Shown here in pieces: positions 17,019 through 25,906 of a stretch of DNA of 64,000 nt. Position numbers and translations under genes: made by a program. The notes beneath the pieces were generated by a model. The model was not told the DNA's origin. It ran no database searches and saw nothing but the letters and a program-made list of their open reading frames with translations. The stretch covers positions 1,364,001-1,428,000 of the forward strand of contig JBMNHO010000002.1 in assembly GCA_050950425.1 (NCBI GenBank), in the 5' to 3' direction. The first letter of the stretch is position 1; each line of letters begins with the position of its first letter. This stretch comes from RGIG529 sp050950425 (lineage in GTDB: Bacteria; Bacillota; Clostridia; Oscillospirales; Oscillospiraceae).

Positions 17019-19427
17019 ATGAAATACGAGTTTGACCGCATTGAAAAGAAATGGCGGGATCGGTGGGCGGCGGAGCAAACATATGCCGTTCAAACCGGGC
17101 ATCCGGGGAAAAAATTTTACGCACTGGTCGAGTTTCCTTATCCGTCCGGCCACGGGCTGCACGTGGGGCACGCAAGGCCCTATACCGCGATGGACGTGGT
17201 GGCCCGGAAGCACCGCATGCAGGGGGAGCACGTTTTGTTTCCCATTGGATGGGATGCCTTTGGCCTGCCCACGGAAAATTACGCCATTGCCAACAAAATT
17301 CATCCTGTCAAGGTGACGGAAGAAAACGTAAAGGTCTTTAAAAGCCAGCTTCAGATGCTGGGCTACAGCTTTGACTGGGACCGGGAGGTGAACACCACAG
17401 ACCCGGCCTACGTGAAATGGACCCAGTGGATTTTCTTAAAGCTGTATGAACACGGGCTGGCTTATAAGGCGAAAATGCCGGTCAACTGGTGCACCTCCTG
17501 CAAATGCGTTCTGGCCAACGAGGAAGTGGTGGACAATGCCTGCGAGCGCTGCGGCAGCCCCGTGGTGCGAAAGGAAAAAAGCCAGTGGATGCTGAAAATT
17601 ACGGAATATGCCCAGCGGCTTCTGGATGATCTGGAGGACGTGGATTTCATTGAGCGGGTCAAGATTCAGCAGCGCAACTGGATCGGCCGCAGCACCGGCG
17701 CCAACGTGAATTTTGAAACCACCGCCGGGGAGACCCTGCAAGTATACACCACCCGGCCGGACACGCTGTTTGGCGCCACCTATATGGTGATAGCGCCGGA
17801 GCACGACTATGTGCAAAAATGGGCCGGCCGCCTGCAAAACCGCGAAGAGGTGCAGGACTATTGCGAGCAGGCGGGCAAGAAGTCTGACTTTGAACGAACG
17901 GAAATGGTTCGGGAAAAGACGGGTGTGGAGCTGGAGGGCGTGCGCGCCATCAACCCTGTGACAGGGGAGGAGATCCCCATTTTCATTTCCGATTATGTGC
18001 TGTCTACATACGGCACAGGCGCCATCATGGCGGTGCCGGGACACGACGAAAGAGACTGGGAATTTGCCAAAAAGTTTGGCCTTTCCATTATCGAGGTAGT
18101 GGCCGGCGGCAGCGTGGAGGAAGCGGCGTTTACAGACGTTGAAACCGGGAAGATGGTGAACTCCGGCTTCTTAAACGGGCTGGAAGTGGCAGACGCGAAG
18201 AAAACCATTGTGGAATGGCTGGCTTCCAAACAATTGGGAGAAGCCACGGTGAATTATAAGCTGAGAGACTGGGTCTTCTCCCGGCAGCGGTATTGGGGCG
18301 AGCCGATTCCGATGATCCATTGTCCCAAGTGCGGCTACGTCCCCCTGCCGGAGGACCAGCTGCCTCTGTTGCTGCCGGAGGTGGAATCTTACGAGCCGAC
18401 GGATGACGGAGAATCTCCCATTGCGGCCATCCGCGGCTGGGTGGAAACCACATGCCCCCATTGCGGCGGCCCGGCAGAGCGGGAAACAGACACGATGCCC
18501 CAGTGGGCCGGCTCCTCCTGGTATTTCCTGCGGTACATGGCCCCACACAATTCCGAGGCGCTGGCGTCCAAGGAAGCGCTGGATTATTGGAGCCCTGTGG
18601 ATTGGTACAACGGCGGCATGGAGCATACCACGCTGCACCTCTTGTACTCCCGATTCTGGCATAAATTTTTGTACGACATCGGCGTTGTACCCACAAAGGA
18701 GCCGTATCAAAAGCGAACCAGCCACGGGATGATTCTGGGTGAGGGCGGCGAGAAAATGTCCAAATCCCGGGGCAATGTGGTGAACCCCACGGATATCATC
18801 AGGCAGTACGGCGCGGACACCATGCGGATGTACATTATGTTCATCGGCGACTTTGAAAAAGCCGCGCCGTGGTCCTCGAAGGCCGTCAAAGGCTGCAAGC
18901 GTTTTCTGGACCGGGTTTGGAATTTGAGCGAATCTGTGGCGCCGGGAGAAACATACAGCCCGGGCAACGAAAAGGCGATCCACAAAACCATTAAAAAGGT
19001 GACGGAAGACATTGAAGCCATGAAGTTTAACACGGCCATCGCGGCTTTGATGGCTTTGGTCAACGACTGTTCCGAAAGCGGCGTCAACAAGGCGGATATG
19101 CAAGCTTTGCTGCTGCTGCTGTCCCCCTTTGCCCCCCATATCGTGGAAGAAATATGGGAGCATTTGGGCTGTTCCGGCATGGCGTGCGTCCATCCTTGGC
19201 CCGCCTGGGACGAAGCAATGCTCACGGAAGACGTGGTGCAGATGGCCGTGCAGATCAATGGGAAGTTCCGGGGGACGGTTTCCCTGCCGGCAGACAGCGG
19301 GGAGGAAGCGGCGGTCGCCGCCGCAACGGCGCTGGACAAGGTGGCACGGCAGCTGGAAGGGATGCAGATCGTGAAAACCATTCTGGTGAAAAACAAACTG
19401 CTGAACTTATTGATCCGCCCCGCATAA
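17019..19427 (+). CDS. leuS: leucyl-tRNA synthetase
   Basis: A class I synthetase of 802 aa that charges tRNA-Leu and edits mischarged norvaline and isoleucine. The ATP site has HVGH (48-51, in the HIGH position) and KMSKSRGN near 579. A CP1 editing domain lies at about 220-400, including TTRPDTLFGATYMV and YGTGAIMAVPGHDERD. Zinc-type cysteine clusters occur at CTSCKCV/CERCG and CPKCGY/CPHCG. The C-terminal anticodon-binding region is complete. ATG 17019 follows GGGAGGAAG. Confidence 0.97.
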   Translation: MKYEFDRIEKKWRDRWAAEQTYAVQTGHPGKKFYALVEFPYPSGHGLHVGHARPYTAMDVVARKHRMQGEHVLFPIGWDAFGLPTENYAIANKIHPVKVTEENVKVFKSQLQMLGYSFDWDREVNTTDPAYVKWTQWIFLKLYEHGLAYKAKMPVNWCTSCKCVLANEEVVDNACERCGSPVVRKEKSQWMLKITEYAQRLLDDLEDVDFIERVKIQQRNWIGRSTGANVNFETTAGETLQVYTTRPDTLFGATYMVIAPEHDYVQKWAGRLQNREEVQDYCEQAGKKSDFERTEMVREKTGVELEGVRAINPVTGEEIPIFISDYVLSTYGTGAIMAVPGHDERDWEFAKKFGLSIIEVVAGGSVEEAAFTDVETGKMVNSGFLNGLEVADAKKTIVEWLASKQLGEATVNYKLRDWVFSRQRYWGEPIPMIHCPKCGYVPLPEDQLPLLLPEVESYEPTDDGESPIAAIRGWVETTCPHCGGPAERETDTMPQWAGSSWYFLRYMAPHNSEALASKEALDYWSPVDWYNGGMEHTTLHLLYSRFWHKFLYDIGVVPTKEPYQKRTSHGMILGEGGEKMSKSRGNVVNPTDIIRQYGADTMRMYIMFIGDFEKAAPWSSKAVKGCKRFLDRVWNLSESVAPGETYSPGNEKAIHKTIKKVTEDIEAMKFNTAIAALMALVNDCSESGVNKADMQALLLLLSPFAPHIVEEIWEHLGCSGMACVHPWPAWDEAMLTEDVVQMAVQINGKFRGTVSLPADSGEEAAVAAATALDKVARQLEGMQIVKTILVKNKLLNLLIRPA

Positions 19428-19469
19428 AAAAGCGCGAAAGTTGCGGTCTGAAAATAAAAGCAGTTTCCC

Positions 19470-19498
19470 TTGACAATCCAAGGAAATTTGAATATAAT
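19470..19498 (+). promoter_or_regulatory. consensus sigma-A promoter for rpsU
   Basis: TTGACA at 19470-19475, a 17-base spacer, and TATAAT at 19493-19498: a perfect housekeeping promoter. Transcription would start near 19505, giving a leader of about 70 bases before rpsU. Confidence 0.9.
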
Positions 19499-19575
19499 AA
19501 TAGGACGTGAAAGCCATATATGCATGGCCCTCGATGCCTTGGTTGCTCCGAGGCATGGCGGAAGGAGGGATAACG

Positions 19576-19761
19576 ATGTCGGAAGTCCGAGTAAAAGAGA
19601 ACGAATCTTTGGACAGCGCGCTGAAACGATTCAAGCGTAACTGCGCAAAAGCTGGCGTTCTCGCAGAAGTGCGGAAACGGGAACACTACGAAAGCCCCAG
19701 CGTGAAGCGCCGCAAAAAATCTGAAGCCGCAAGAAAGAATAAAAACAAGCGAGCTTATTGA
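19576..19761 (+). CDS. rpsU: 30S ribosomal protein S21
   Basis: A 61-aa highly basic protein with the S21 pattern VRVKENESLDSALKRFKRNC and REHYESPSVKRRKKSEAARK. S21 helps the 30S subunit select start sites. The real start is ATG 19576 after GAAGGAGGG; the frame is open upstream but lacks a ribosome site. It has its own perfect promoter and a strong terminator, so it is monocistronic. Confidence 0.97.
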   Translation: MSEVRVKENESLDSALKRFKRNCAKAGVLAEVRKREHYESPSVKRRKKSEAARKNKNKRAY

Positions 19762-19776
19762 TGAAACAAAATTAAA

Positions 19777-19813
19777 CAGACGCCGTAAACAATGTTTTAC
19801 GGCGTCTGTTTTT
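19777..19813 (+). terminator. bidirectional terminator between rpsU and the converging gene
   Basis: A perfect 13-pair stem, CAGACGCCGTAAA with TTTACGGCGTCTG, is followed by TTTTT on the + strand and by a T-rich run on the minus strand. It serves rpsU and the convergent gene ending at 19813. Confidence 0.9.
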
Positions 19814-20595
19814 CATTGCTGGGAGGAGAGCAAGGCGTTGGCCCATTCGGCGATTTCCGGGTAAAAAAACAGCATGGTTGAGATCCCCAAAGACGAGGCC
19901 AGCCGCATTTTTTTCTGCATGCTGCCCAGGTCGTCGAACATTACAAAATGAGCGCCGGAGGTGCTGTCCATATAGGTAAAGTAATGGCTGCACAGTTCGC
20001 TGGAAAAAAAGATGGAGGGCTGGTGAGTGTCTTGCAGCGCCTGGAGGGCTTCCAGGGTGAGAGGGTGGCCCTTCCCGTTGGGTGCCGGCAGAAAAAAATC
20101 GGCGCACACACGCTCTACGTCCAGCGCGATGCGAGACGCGCCATATTGGGAAGCGGCGTCTGTCAGGCGCTGCCGAAGGGATCCGCCGGAAAGGGCGGTG
20201 GAAACCAGCAGCTTTGTTTGCGCCGAGGCCTCGGCGTACGCTTCGGGGACATAAAGAGTGAGCGCTCGCTGGGAAAAAAACGAACCGAGCTGGGAGACAA
20301 TGGAACGGGCGGGCGGAGTCGGCTCTTGGGCAAACTGTAAAATGGCACCGCTGAATCTACGCCCGGCGCATTCCTGCAGTACTTCTTTGCAGAAGGTGAC
20401 AGGGTCACCCTCGCCGTCAAACTCAACGTCGTCGATCACCATCAGACCCCCCCGCATGGCCGAGGGCGAGGTGGTGCGAAACAAGTGGCCGCTTTGCCCC
20501 AGACGGTATGACATATGGGCGATGGTGGCGGCATAGGCGCCGCTGGGCGGAAGGGTGCCGGGCGCCGCTGCCAAGATAAAATGTGTTTTTTCCAT
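19813..20595 (-). CDS. unrecognised conserved-looking protein, possibly TIM-barrel-like
   Basis: A 260-aa cytoplasmic protein beginning MEKTHFILAAAPGTLPPSG. I do not recognise the family. Regular alternation of short hydrophobic strands (GGLMVIDDVEF, GAILQFAQE, LTLYVPEAYAEA, SRIALDVERVCADFF, PSIFFSSELCSHYF, GAHFVMFDD, ISTMLFFYPEIAEWA) with helices suggests a TIM-barrel-like fold, and the acidic DDVEFDGEG is suggestive of glycosidase-type barrels. That is inference only. The start ATG 20595 was chosen because the upstream frame lacks a ribosome site. It is divergent from yqeG and convergent with rpsU. Confidence 0.65.
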   Translation of the reverse strand: MEKTHFILAAAPGTLPPSGAYAATIAHMSYRLGQSGHLFRTTSPSAMRGGLMVIDDVEFDGEGDPVTFCKEVLQECAGRRFSGAILQFAQEPTPPARSIVSQLGSFFSQRALTLYVPEAYAEASAQTKLLVSTALSGGSLRQRLTDAASQYGASRIALDVERVCADFFLPAPNGKGHPLTLEALQALQDTHQPSIFFSSELCSHYFTYMDSTSGAHFVMFDDLGSMQKKMRLASSLGISTMLFFYPEIAEWANALLSSQQ

Positions 20596-20610
20596 ATACA
20601 GAAAACCCCC

Positions 20611-20640
20611 TTGTCCAGAGATGAAAAACGATGCTATAAT
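20611..20640 (+). promoter_or_regulatory. promoter for the yqeG transcript
   Basis: TTGTCC at 20611-20616, an 18-base spacer and TATAAT at 20635-20640. It lies in the divergent gap between the minus-strand gene and yqeG. Confidence 0.6.
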
Positions 20641-20720
20641 GAAACACATCCTCTTGGCACTGTATGAAGCAGCGGGTGCAATCATGCATCCGGAACCAAA
20701 AAAGAAAGGCGGGGACGGTA

Positions 20721-21233
20721 TTGGCCTGTTCTCTTTTCCCCCACCAAATGTACGATTCGATCCATCAGCTGGACCCGGCGGCGCTGGCGGCGGCCGGCGT
20801 TCGGCTGGTGCTGGCCGATTTGGATAACACCATCAGCCCCTACTCCGTTTCAGAGCCGACAGAAGAGGTGCTGGCGTGGAAGAGGGGCCTGGAGCGAAAC
20901 GACATTGCCCTTTTTATCTTGTCCAACAACCGATCTGAAACAAGAGTCAAGGCGTATTGCCGGCTGCTGGATGTTCCGTTTATCGACCATGCGGGCAAGC
21001 CAAAGCGAGGGTCCTTTTTCCGGGCGATGGAGCAGATGGGCGTCTCGCCGGAGGAGACCATTATGGTCGGCGATCAAATTATGACAGATGTGCTGGGCGG
21101 CAATCGGGCGGGGATCCCTGTATATTTGGTGAAGCCCATCCGGATTCGGGATAATATCCTGCGTATTTTGCGCCACGGCCTGGAGCAGCCGGTGATTTTC
21201 CTCGCGAAAATGCGCCGCCGCCGGGAAACATAA
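20721..21233 (+). CDS. yqeG: YqeG-family HAD-IIIA phosphatase
   Basis: HAD-superfamily phosphatase of about 170 aa. Motif I is ADLDNTISPY, motif II ILSNNRSE, the lysine region HAGKPKRGSFFRAMEQMG and motif III MVGDQIMTDVLGGNRAG. The family is widespread in Firmicutes; its substrate is not settled. I prefer TTG 20721, with AAAGGCGGGG at good spacing and a family-like N-terminus (LFPHQMYDSIHQLDPAAL). ATG 20664 in the same frame lacks a ribosome site but cannot be excluded. Confidence 0.88.
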   Translation: MACSLFPHQMYDSIHQLDPAALAAAGVRLVLADLDNTISPYSVSEPTEEVLAWKRGLERNDIALFILSNNRSETRVKAYCRLLDVPFIDHAGKPKRGSFFRAMEQMGVSPEETIMVGDQIMTDVLGGNRAGIPVYLVKPIRIRDNILRILRHGLEQPVIFLAKMRRRRET

Positions 21234-21285
21234 ATATGCAGAGGGCAAAAAGCCAGAAAAAAGCCAGATAGAAAGAAGGAGCAGA

Positions 21286-22356
21286 ATGAATCACCTGACA
21301 CAAATCGCGGCGCAGCTGGATCGCTACGAAATCGACGCCGTTGTCTTGACCAGCAAGGCAAACCGATTTTATGCCACCGGCTTTCCCTCTTCTGACGGGA
21401 TGGCGCTTGTGACGAAAAAAGAGAGCTATTTTTTAACGGACAGCCGATACACGGAAGCGGCAAAAAACACGATACAAAACGCGACGGTACAAGAGCTGCC
21501 CCGGGGGGAAACGTATGGGGAGGCATTGGCCCGGCTGGTGAGCCGGTGCGGCGTTCAAAGGCTGGGGTTTGAAGAAGCGTCGATGACTGTGCTGGAATAT
21601 CAAAGGCTTACAAAGCAGGTTCCCTGCGCCTTTGTGCCGGCCCAGGCTCTGCTTGACGGGCTGCGGGCGGCAAAAGGAGAAGAGGAGCTTCGGCGGATGC
21701 GCAAGGCCCAGTGGATTGCCGAGCGGGGGCTGGAGGATGTTTTGCCCCAGATCAAGGTGGGCGTGTCGGAACTGGATCTGGCCGCAGAGCTGACTTATCG
21801 GATGATGCGCTGGGGCGGCGCCAAAAACTCCTTTGACCCCATTGTGGTATCGGGGCCGAACTCCAGCTTGCCCCACGGGGTGCCAACGGCACGAAAGATC
21901 CAAAAAGGTGATTTTGTCACCATGGATTTTGGCTGCATATATGAAGGATATTGTTCTGACATGACCCGCACCGTTGCGGTGGGCAGTGTAAGCGAAGAGA
22001 TGAGGGCTGTGTATCAGCTGGTTTTGCGGGCGCAGGAGGCGGGCATTGCCGCCGCTCGGGCCGGCGTTCCGGGGAGAGATGTGGACCAAGCGGCCCGCGG
22101 CGTGATTGAACAGGCGGGGTACGGGGCATACTTTGGACACGGGTTTGGGCACAGTCTGGGGATTGAGGTGCACGAAGGGCCGAACTTCAACCACTCCGCT
22201 GTGACGCCGATGCCTGTGGGCGCTGTTGTTTCCGCCGAACCGGGCATTTATTTGCCGGGGCGGTTTGGGGTGCGCATTGAGGACGTTCTCTGCCTGCATG
22301 AAACAGGGTGCGAAAACTTAAGCCACGCCCCGAAAGAGCTTCGGGTGTTGGACTGA
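21286..22356 (+). CDS. pepP: Xaa-Pro aminopeptidase (M24B)
   Basis: A 356-aa creatinase/prolidase-fold metallopeptidase that removes N-terminal residues preceding proline or splits X-Pro dipeptides. An N-terminal creatinase-like domain (1-125) precedes the pita-bread domain. The five metal ligands are in MDFGCIYEGYCSDMTRT (two Asp), HGFGHSLGIEVHEGP (His), SAEPGIYLPG (Glu) and GVRIEDV (Glu). The start follows GAAAGAAGGAG. It lies 52 bases after yqeG and probably shares its transcript. Preference between PepP and PepQ activity cannot be told from sequence. Confidence 0.92.
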   Translation: MNHLTQIAAQLDRYEIDAVVLTSKANRFYATGFPSSDGMALVTKKESYFLTDSRYTEAAKNTIQNATVQELPRGETYGEALARLVSRCGVQRLGFEEASMTVLEYQRLTKQVPCAFVPAQALLDGLRAAKGEEELRRMRKAQWIAERGLEDVLPQIKVGVSELDLAAELTYRMMRWGGAKNSFDPIVVSGPNSSLPHGVPTARKIQKGDFVTMDFGCIYEGYCSDMTRTVAVGSVSEEMRAVYQLVLRAQEAGIAAARAGVPGRDVDQAARGVIEQAGYGAYFGHGFGHSLGIEVHEGPNFNHSAVTPMPVGAVVSAEPGIYLPGRFGVRIEDVLCLHETGCENLSHAPKELRVLD

Positions 22357-22391
22357 AACCGCAGCAAAAGACAAAAAATTTCAAAACCCTG

Positions 22392-22431
22392 TTGACAACT
22401 GGAAATGACGGAGTATACTATATCATAGTAT
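22392..22431 (+). promoter_or_regulatory. isc promoter with a palindromic operator over the -10 box
   Basis: TTGACA (22392-22397), a 16-base spacer and TATACT (22414-22419). A perfect inverted repeat, ATACTAT-ATC-ATAGTAT (22415-22431), overlaps the -10 box. The operon encodes an Rrf2/IscR-type regulator, its likely ligand. Confidence 0.75.
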
Positions 22432-22486
22432 TTTGATGGGTAATGGATATAACTTGGAACAGGGAATCGGAAATGGAGTGAATTAT

Positions 22487-23656
22487 ATGGTATATGCAGA
22501 TCATGCCGCAACGACGGCGGTTTCTGAAACGGCGTTAAAAGAGATGATACCATATTTGCGGGAGCAATATGGGAACCCCTCTGGTATTTATAAGGTCGGG
22601 CAGGCGGCAAGGCGAGCCATGGAAGCCGCCCGAGAAAAGGTGGCGAAGGCCATTGGCGCCGCGCCTTCGGAGGTTTATTTCACAGGTAGCGGGAGCGAAG
22701 CGGACAACTGGGCGCTCAAAGGCGTGGCCGAGCTGAAACAAGGAAAAGGCCGCCACATGATTACCACACAAATAGAGCACCCCGCGATACTGAACACAGC
22801 GCGTTTTCTGGAAACCCGCGGGTTTGAAGTGACCTACCTTCCGGTGGACAAGCTGGGAAGGGTGTCTGTCGCGTCCGTGGCAGACGCCATTCGGGAGGAC
22901 ACGATTTTAATCTCTGTGATGATGGCAAACAATGAAATCGGAACCATTGAGCCCATCGAAGAGATCGGCAAGCCGGCCCATGCAAAAGGCATTTTGTTTC
23001 ATACGGACGCGGTGCAGGCCGTGGGGAATATCCCTGTTGACGTAAAGACGCTGAACGTGGATCTGTTGTCTCTGTCCGGCCATAAGTTCGGCGGGCCGAA
23101 GGGCGTCGGCGCTCTTTATATGCGCAAAGGGCTGCGGTTGCCTCCGCTGGTTCATGGCGGCGGCCAGGAGCAGGGCGTGCGGGGCGGAACAGAAAACGTT
23201 GCCGGGCTCGTCGGCATGGCGGCGGCGCTGGAAGAGTCCGTTGCCAATTTAGAGCAAAATATGAAAAAAGTGTCCGCGCTGCGGGACCGGCTGATCGAAG
23301 GGCTGCTTCAAATCCCCTATACCGCCTTGACGGGGGACAGGGACAACCGGGTGCCGGGCATTGCATCCTTTGCGTTTGAGTGCGTGGAGGGAGAATCCAT
23401 GGTGCTGATGCTGGATCATGTCGGGATTTGCGGCTCTTCCGGTTCTGCCTGTTCTTCCGGTTCTTTGGATCCGTCCCATGTCCTGCTTGCCATCGGGCTG
23501 ACCCATGAAGTGGCCCACGGCTCTTTGCGGCTGTCTCTGGGCGCGGAAAATACAGAAAAAGACGTGGATTATATTCTGGAGCATCTCCCCGGCGTCATTG
23601 CCAATTTGCGGCGGATGTCTCCCTTGTGGGAAGAAAAACAAAAGGAGGTACAGTGA
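22487..23656 (+). CDS. iscS: cysteine desulfurase (IscS/NifS)
   Basis: A 389-aa PLP enzyme that takes sulfur from cysteine to a persulfide for Fe-S cluster assembly. It begins VYADHAATTAVSE, has the PLP lysine in SLSGHKFGGPKG near 200, VHGGGQEQGVRGGTENVA, and the active-site cysteine in GSACSSGS near 322. The start is ATG 22487, after TGGAGTG, not the upstream open frame. Its TGA overlaps the scaffold gene's ATG. The hydrogenase at 28-32 kb would be a heavy consumer of its clusters. Confidence 0.95.
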   Translation: MVYADHAATTAVSETALKEMIPYLREQYGNPSGIYKVGQAARRAMEAAREKVAKAIGAAPSEVYFTGSGSEADNWALKGVAELKQGKGRHMITTQIEHPAILNTARFLETRGFEVTYLPVDKLGRVSVASVADAIREDTILISVMMANNEIGTIEPIEEIGKPAHAKGILFHTDAVQAVGNIPVDVKTLNVDLLSLSGHKFGGPKGVGALYMRKGLRLPPLVHGGGQEQGVRGGTENVAGLVGMAAALEESVANLEQNMKKVSALRDRLIEGLLQIPYTALTGDRDNRVPGIASFAFECVEGESMVLMLDHVGICGSSGSACSSGSLDPSHVLLAIGLTHEVAHGSLRLSLGAENTEKDVDYILEHLPGVIANLRRMSPLWEEKQKEVQ

Positions 23657-24090
23657 TGTATTCTGAAAAAGTGATGGATCATTTCAGCAACCCGCGGAAC
23701 GTGGGCGAGATTGCAGACGCCAACGCCGTCGGCCAGGTGGGCAACGTCAAATGCGGCGATATTATGAAAATTTACATGAAGATTGACAAAGACGATATCA
23801 TTCAGGACGTGAAATTTAAAACCTTCGGCTGCGGCGCCGCTGTGGCCACTTCTTCCATGGCCACGGAGTTGGTGAAAGGGAAGTCGGTGCAGGACGCCCT
23901 GGCTTTGACCAACAAGGCCGTGGTGGATGCGCTGGACGGGTTGCCCCCGGTGAAGATGCATTGCTCTGTTTTGGCGGAAGAGGCCATCAAAGCAGCCATT
24001 AGCGACTACTTTGTGAGGCAGGGGATCGACCCTGTACCCATTGTTGGATGCAGCATGGATTGCGAAGCATGTCATCACACCCATGAATGA
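23656..24090 (+). CDS. iscU: Fe-S cluster assembly scaffold (IscU/NifU N-terminal type)
   Basis: A 144-aa scaffold on which Fe-S clusters are built with sulfur from IscS. The three ligand cysteines are Cys33 (VKCGDIM), Cys59 (FGCGAA) and Cys103 (MHCSVLA). The C-terminal tail carries three more cysteines (GCSMDCEACHH), as in many clostridial NifU-like proteins. Start ATG 23656 overlaps the iscS stop and follows AAAGGAGGT. Confidence 0.95.
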   Translation: MYSEKVMDHFSNPRNVGEIADANAVGQVGNVKCGDIMKIYMKIDKDDIIQDVKFKTFGCGAAVATSSMATELVKGKSVQDALALTNKAVVDALDGLPPVKMHCSVLAEEAIKAAISDYFVRQGIDPVPIVGCSMDCEACHHTHE

Positions 24091-24133
24091 ACCAAAGCCA
24101 GGAAAACGTAGGGCAAAAGGCAGGTGAAAGCCG

Positions 24134-24577
24134 ATGAAAATATCCACAAAAGGACGGTATGCCTTGCGCTTTATGGTCGATTTGGCGCTCCATCGTGGGA
24201 AGCAGTACATTCCGCTCAAAGAAATTGCCCAGCGTCAGGGGATATCAGAAAAATACTTGGAGCAAATTGTGCCGGCGCTGAATAAGGCGGGCTATGTGCA
24301 AAGCACTAGGGGATCTCAGGGGGGATATCGGTTGAGCCATCCGCCGGAGACGTACTCCGTTGGTATGATTGTCCGCTTGATGGAAGGGGAGCTGGCTCCC
24401 GCGCCGTGCGCAGGGCAGCCGGATCACAACAGCTGCCCCCGGGCGGACGAATGTGTGACAGTAGTCGTCTGGGAGAAAATCCGGGAAGCGGTGGACAATG
24501 TGGTAGACTGTATCACGCTGGACGACCTGGTGGCGGAATACCATGCAAAAACAGGGCAAGTACAATATGATATTTGA
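24134..24577 (+). CDS. iscR: Rrf2-family regulator, IscR-like
   Basis: A 147-aa winged-helix regulator beginning MKISTKGRYALRFMVDLALH, with the recognition region GISEKYLEQIVPALNKAGYV and wing RGSQGGYRL. Three cysteines at 92, 101 and 107 match the position of the [2Fe-2S] ligands in IscR. It is the third gene of the isc operon and probably represses it through the palindrome at 22415-22431 according to Fe-S supply; this is inferred from position. CymR-like cysteine control is less likely because CymR lacks these cysteines. Confidence 0.9.
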   Translation: MKISTKGRYALRFMVDLALHRGKQYIPLKEIAQRQGISEKYLEQIVPALNKAGYVQSTRGSQGGYRLSHPPETYSVGMIVRLMEGELAPAPCAGQPDHNSCPRADECVTVVVWEKIREAVDNVVDCITLDDLVAEYHAKTGQVQYDI

Positions 24578-24609
24578 AAAAGCAAGGGGATTTATCCCCT
24601 TGCTTTTTG
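24577..24609 (+). terminator. terminator of the isc operon
   Basis: AAAAAGCAAGGGGA pairs with TCCCCTTGCTTTTT, with the loop between them. It begins at the last base of the iscR stop codon. Confidence 0.85.
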
Positions 24610-24652
24610 ATTTATTGCGACAGGTTGGACTGTGAAAGATAAAAACAATCCG

Positions 24653-24690
24653 CATAAAAAAGAAGGCCGCTGGCACGCCAGCGGCCTTCT
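24653..24690 (-). terminator. terminator of serC-serA
   Basis: A 12-pair stem, GAAGGCCGCTGG with CCAGCGGCCTTC around CACG, followed on the minus strand by a run of T. It lies 22 bases beyond the serA stop. Confidence 0.85.
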
Positions 24691-24711
24691 TTGTTCTTTT
24701 GTGATAAAAAG

Positions 24712-25878
24712 CTACCGGATGACCCGCACCCGCAAAACGCCGCCGATGGCGCGGACTTCGTCCACAACCCGGTCGTGCACCCGGCTGTTTAAATCCACCA
24801 AAGTATAAGCGTAGTTGCGCTTGGAGTGGTTCATCAAGTTTTCCACGTTGATGTCCTCTTTGGACAGAACGGACATAATGGATGCCAGCATATTTGGCAC
24901 GTTTCGATGGATGATGCCCATGCGGATCATCCCGGAACGGTCCATAGATACGTTGGGCAGGTTCACGGAGTTTCGAATGTTCCCATTTTCCAAATAGTCC
25001 TTCAGCTGCTCCACAGCCATCACGGCGCAGTTTTCCTCGCTTTCCGGAGAGGAGGCGCCCAAATGGGGGATGGCCACCACGTTTTTGGCCGCCACAATCT
25101 TGTTGTTGGGGAAGTCGGTGATATAGCTTGCCACTTTTCCCTCTTCCAAAGCGGCAATGATGTCGTCGTCCACCACAAGCTCGCTGCGGGCCAGGTTCAA
25201 AATTCTCACGTGAGACTTCATCATCTGGATGGACTCGGCGTTGACCATCCCGTTTGTTTCCGGGGTCAGGGGCATATGCAGGGTGATATAATCACAATTT
25301 TTAAAAATGGTGTTCAGATCCATGGCGCGGTGGACAGAGCGGGAGAGGCGCAAAGCGGAATCTACGGACAAAAACGGGTCGTAGCCATAGACGGTCATGC
25401 CCAGCTTCGTGGCAATGTTCGCCACTTGCACGCCGACGGCGCCAAGGCCCAGGACGCCCAAGGTCTTCCCGCTGATTTCCGGGCCGACAAAGGCGGATTT
25501 TCCTTTTTCCACGGCGGTGACAACGTCTGCCCCTTCTCTTGCCTGCTGGTGTACCCACTCGGCGCCGCCCAAAATGTCTCGAGACGCCAGGAGCAAGGCG
25601 CAGACAGCCAGTTCCTTCACGGCATTGGCGTTGGCGCCGGGGGTGTTAAAGACCACAATGCCCGACTCGGAGCATCGATCGATGGGAATGTTGTTGACGC
25701 CCACGCCTGCCCGCGCGATGGCCCGCAGGGAGGGTAAAAATGTGTAATTTTGCATGTCAGTGGAACGAACCAAAATGCCATCGGGGTTTTCCAGGTCGTT
25801 GCCAATGGTGTATCTGCTTTTATCCAGCAGGGCAAGGCCTGTGGGGCTGATTTTATTCAGTGTTTGAATGCGATACAT
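24712..25878 (-). CDS. serA: D-3-phosphoglycerate dehydrogenase
   Basis: A 388-aa NAD-dependent dehydrogenase that starts serine synthesis from 3-phosphoglycerate. The NAD fold is GVLGLGAVGVQVANIA (141-156); the catalytic Arg231 is in NLARSELV and His272 in IPHLGASSPESEEN. The usual catalytic Glu segment reads YITDFPNN, as in a short SerA subgroup. The C-terminal ACT domain (about 315-388) is the serine-feedback fold, here without the long intervening domain. It lies 28 bases downstream of serC. Confidence 0.93.
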   Translation of the reverse strand: MYRIQTLNKISPTGLALLDKSRYTIGNDLENPDGILVRSTDMQNYTFLPSLRAIARAGVGVNNIPIDRCSESGIVVFNTPGANANAVKELAVCALLLASRDILGGAEWVHQQAREGADVVTAVEKGKSAFVGPEISGKTLGVLGLGAVGVQVANIATKLGMTVYGYDPFLSVDSALRLSRSVHRAMDLNTIFKNCDYITLHMPLTPETNGMVNAESIQMMKSHVRILNLARSELVVDDDIIAALEEGKVASYITDFPNNKIVAAKNVVAIPHLGASSPESEENCAVMAVEQLKDYLENGNIRNSVNLPNVSMDRSGMIRMGIIHRNVPNMLASIMSVLSKEDINVENLMNHSKRNYAYTLVDLNSRVHDRVVDEVRAIGGVLRVRVIR

Positions 25879-25906
25879 GTGAATCCTCCAAATGCGATTT
25901 TATGGG

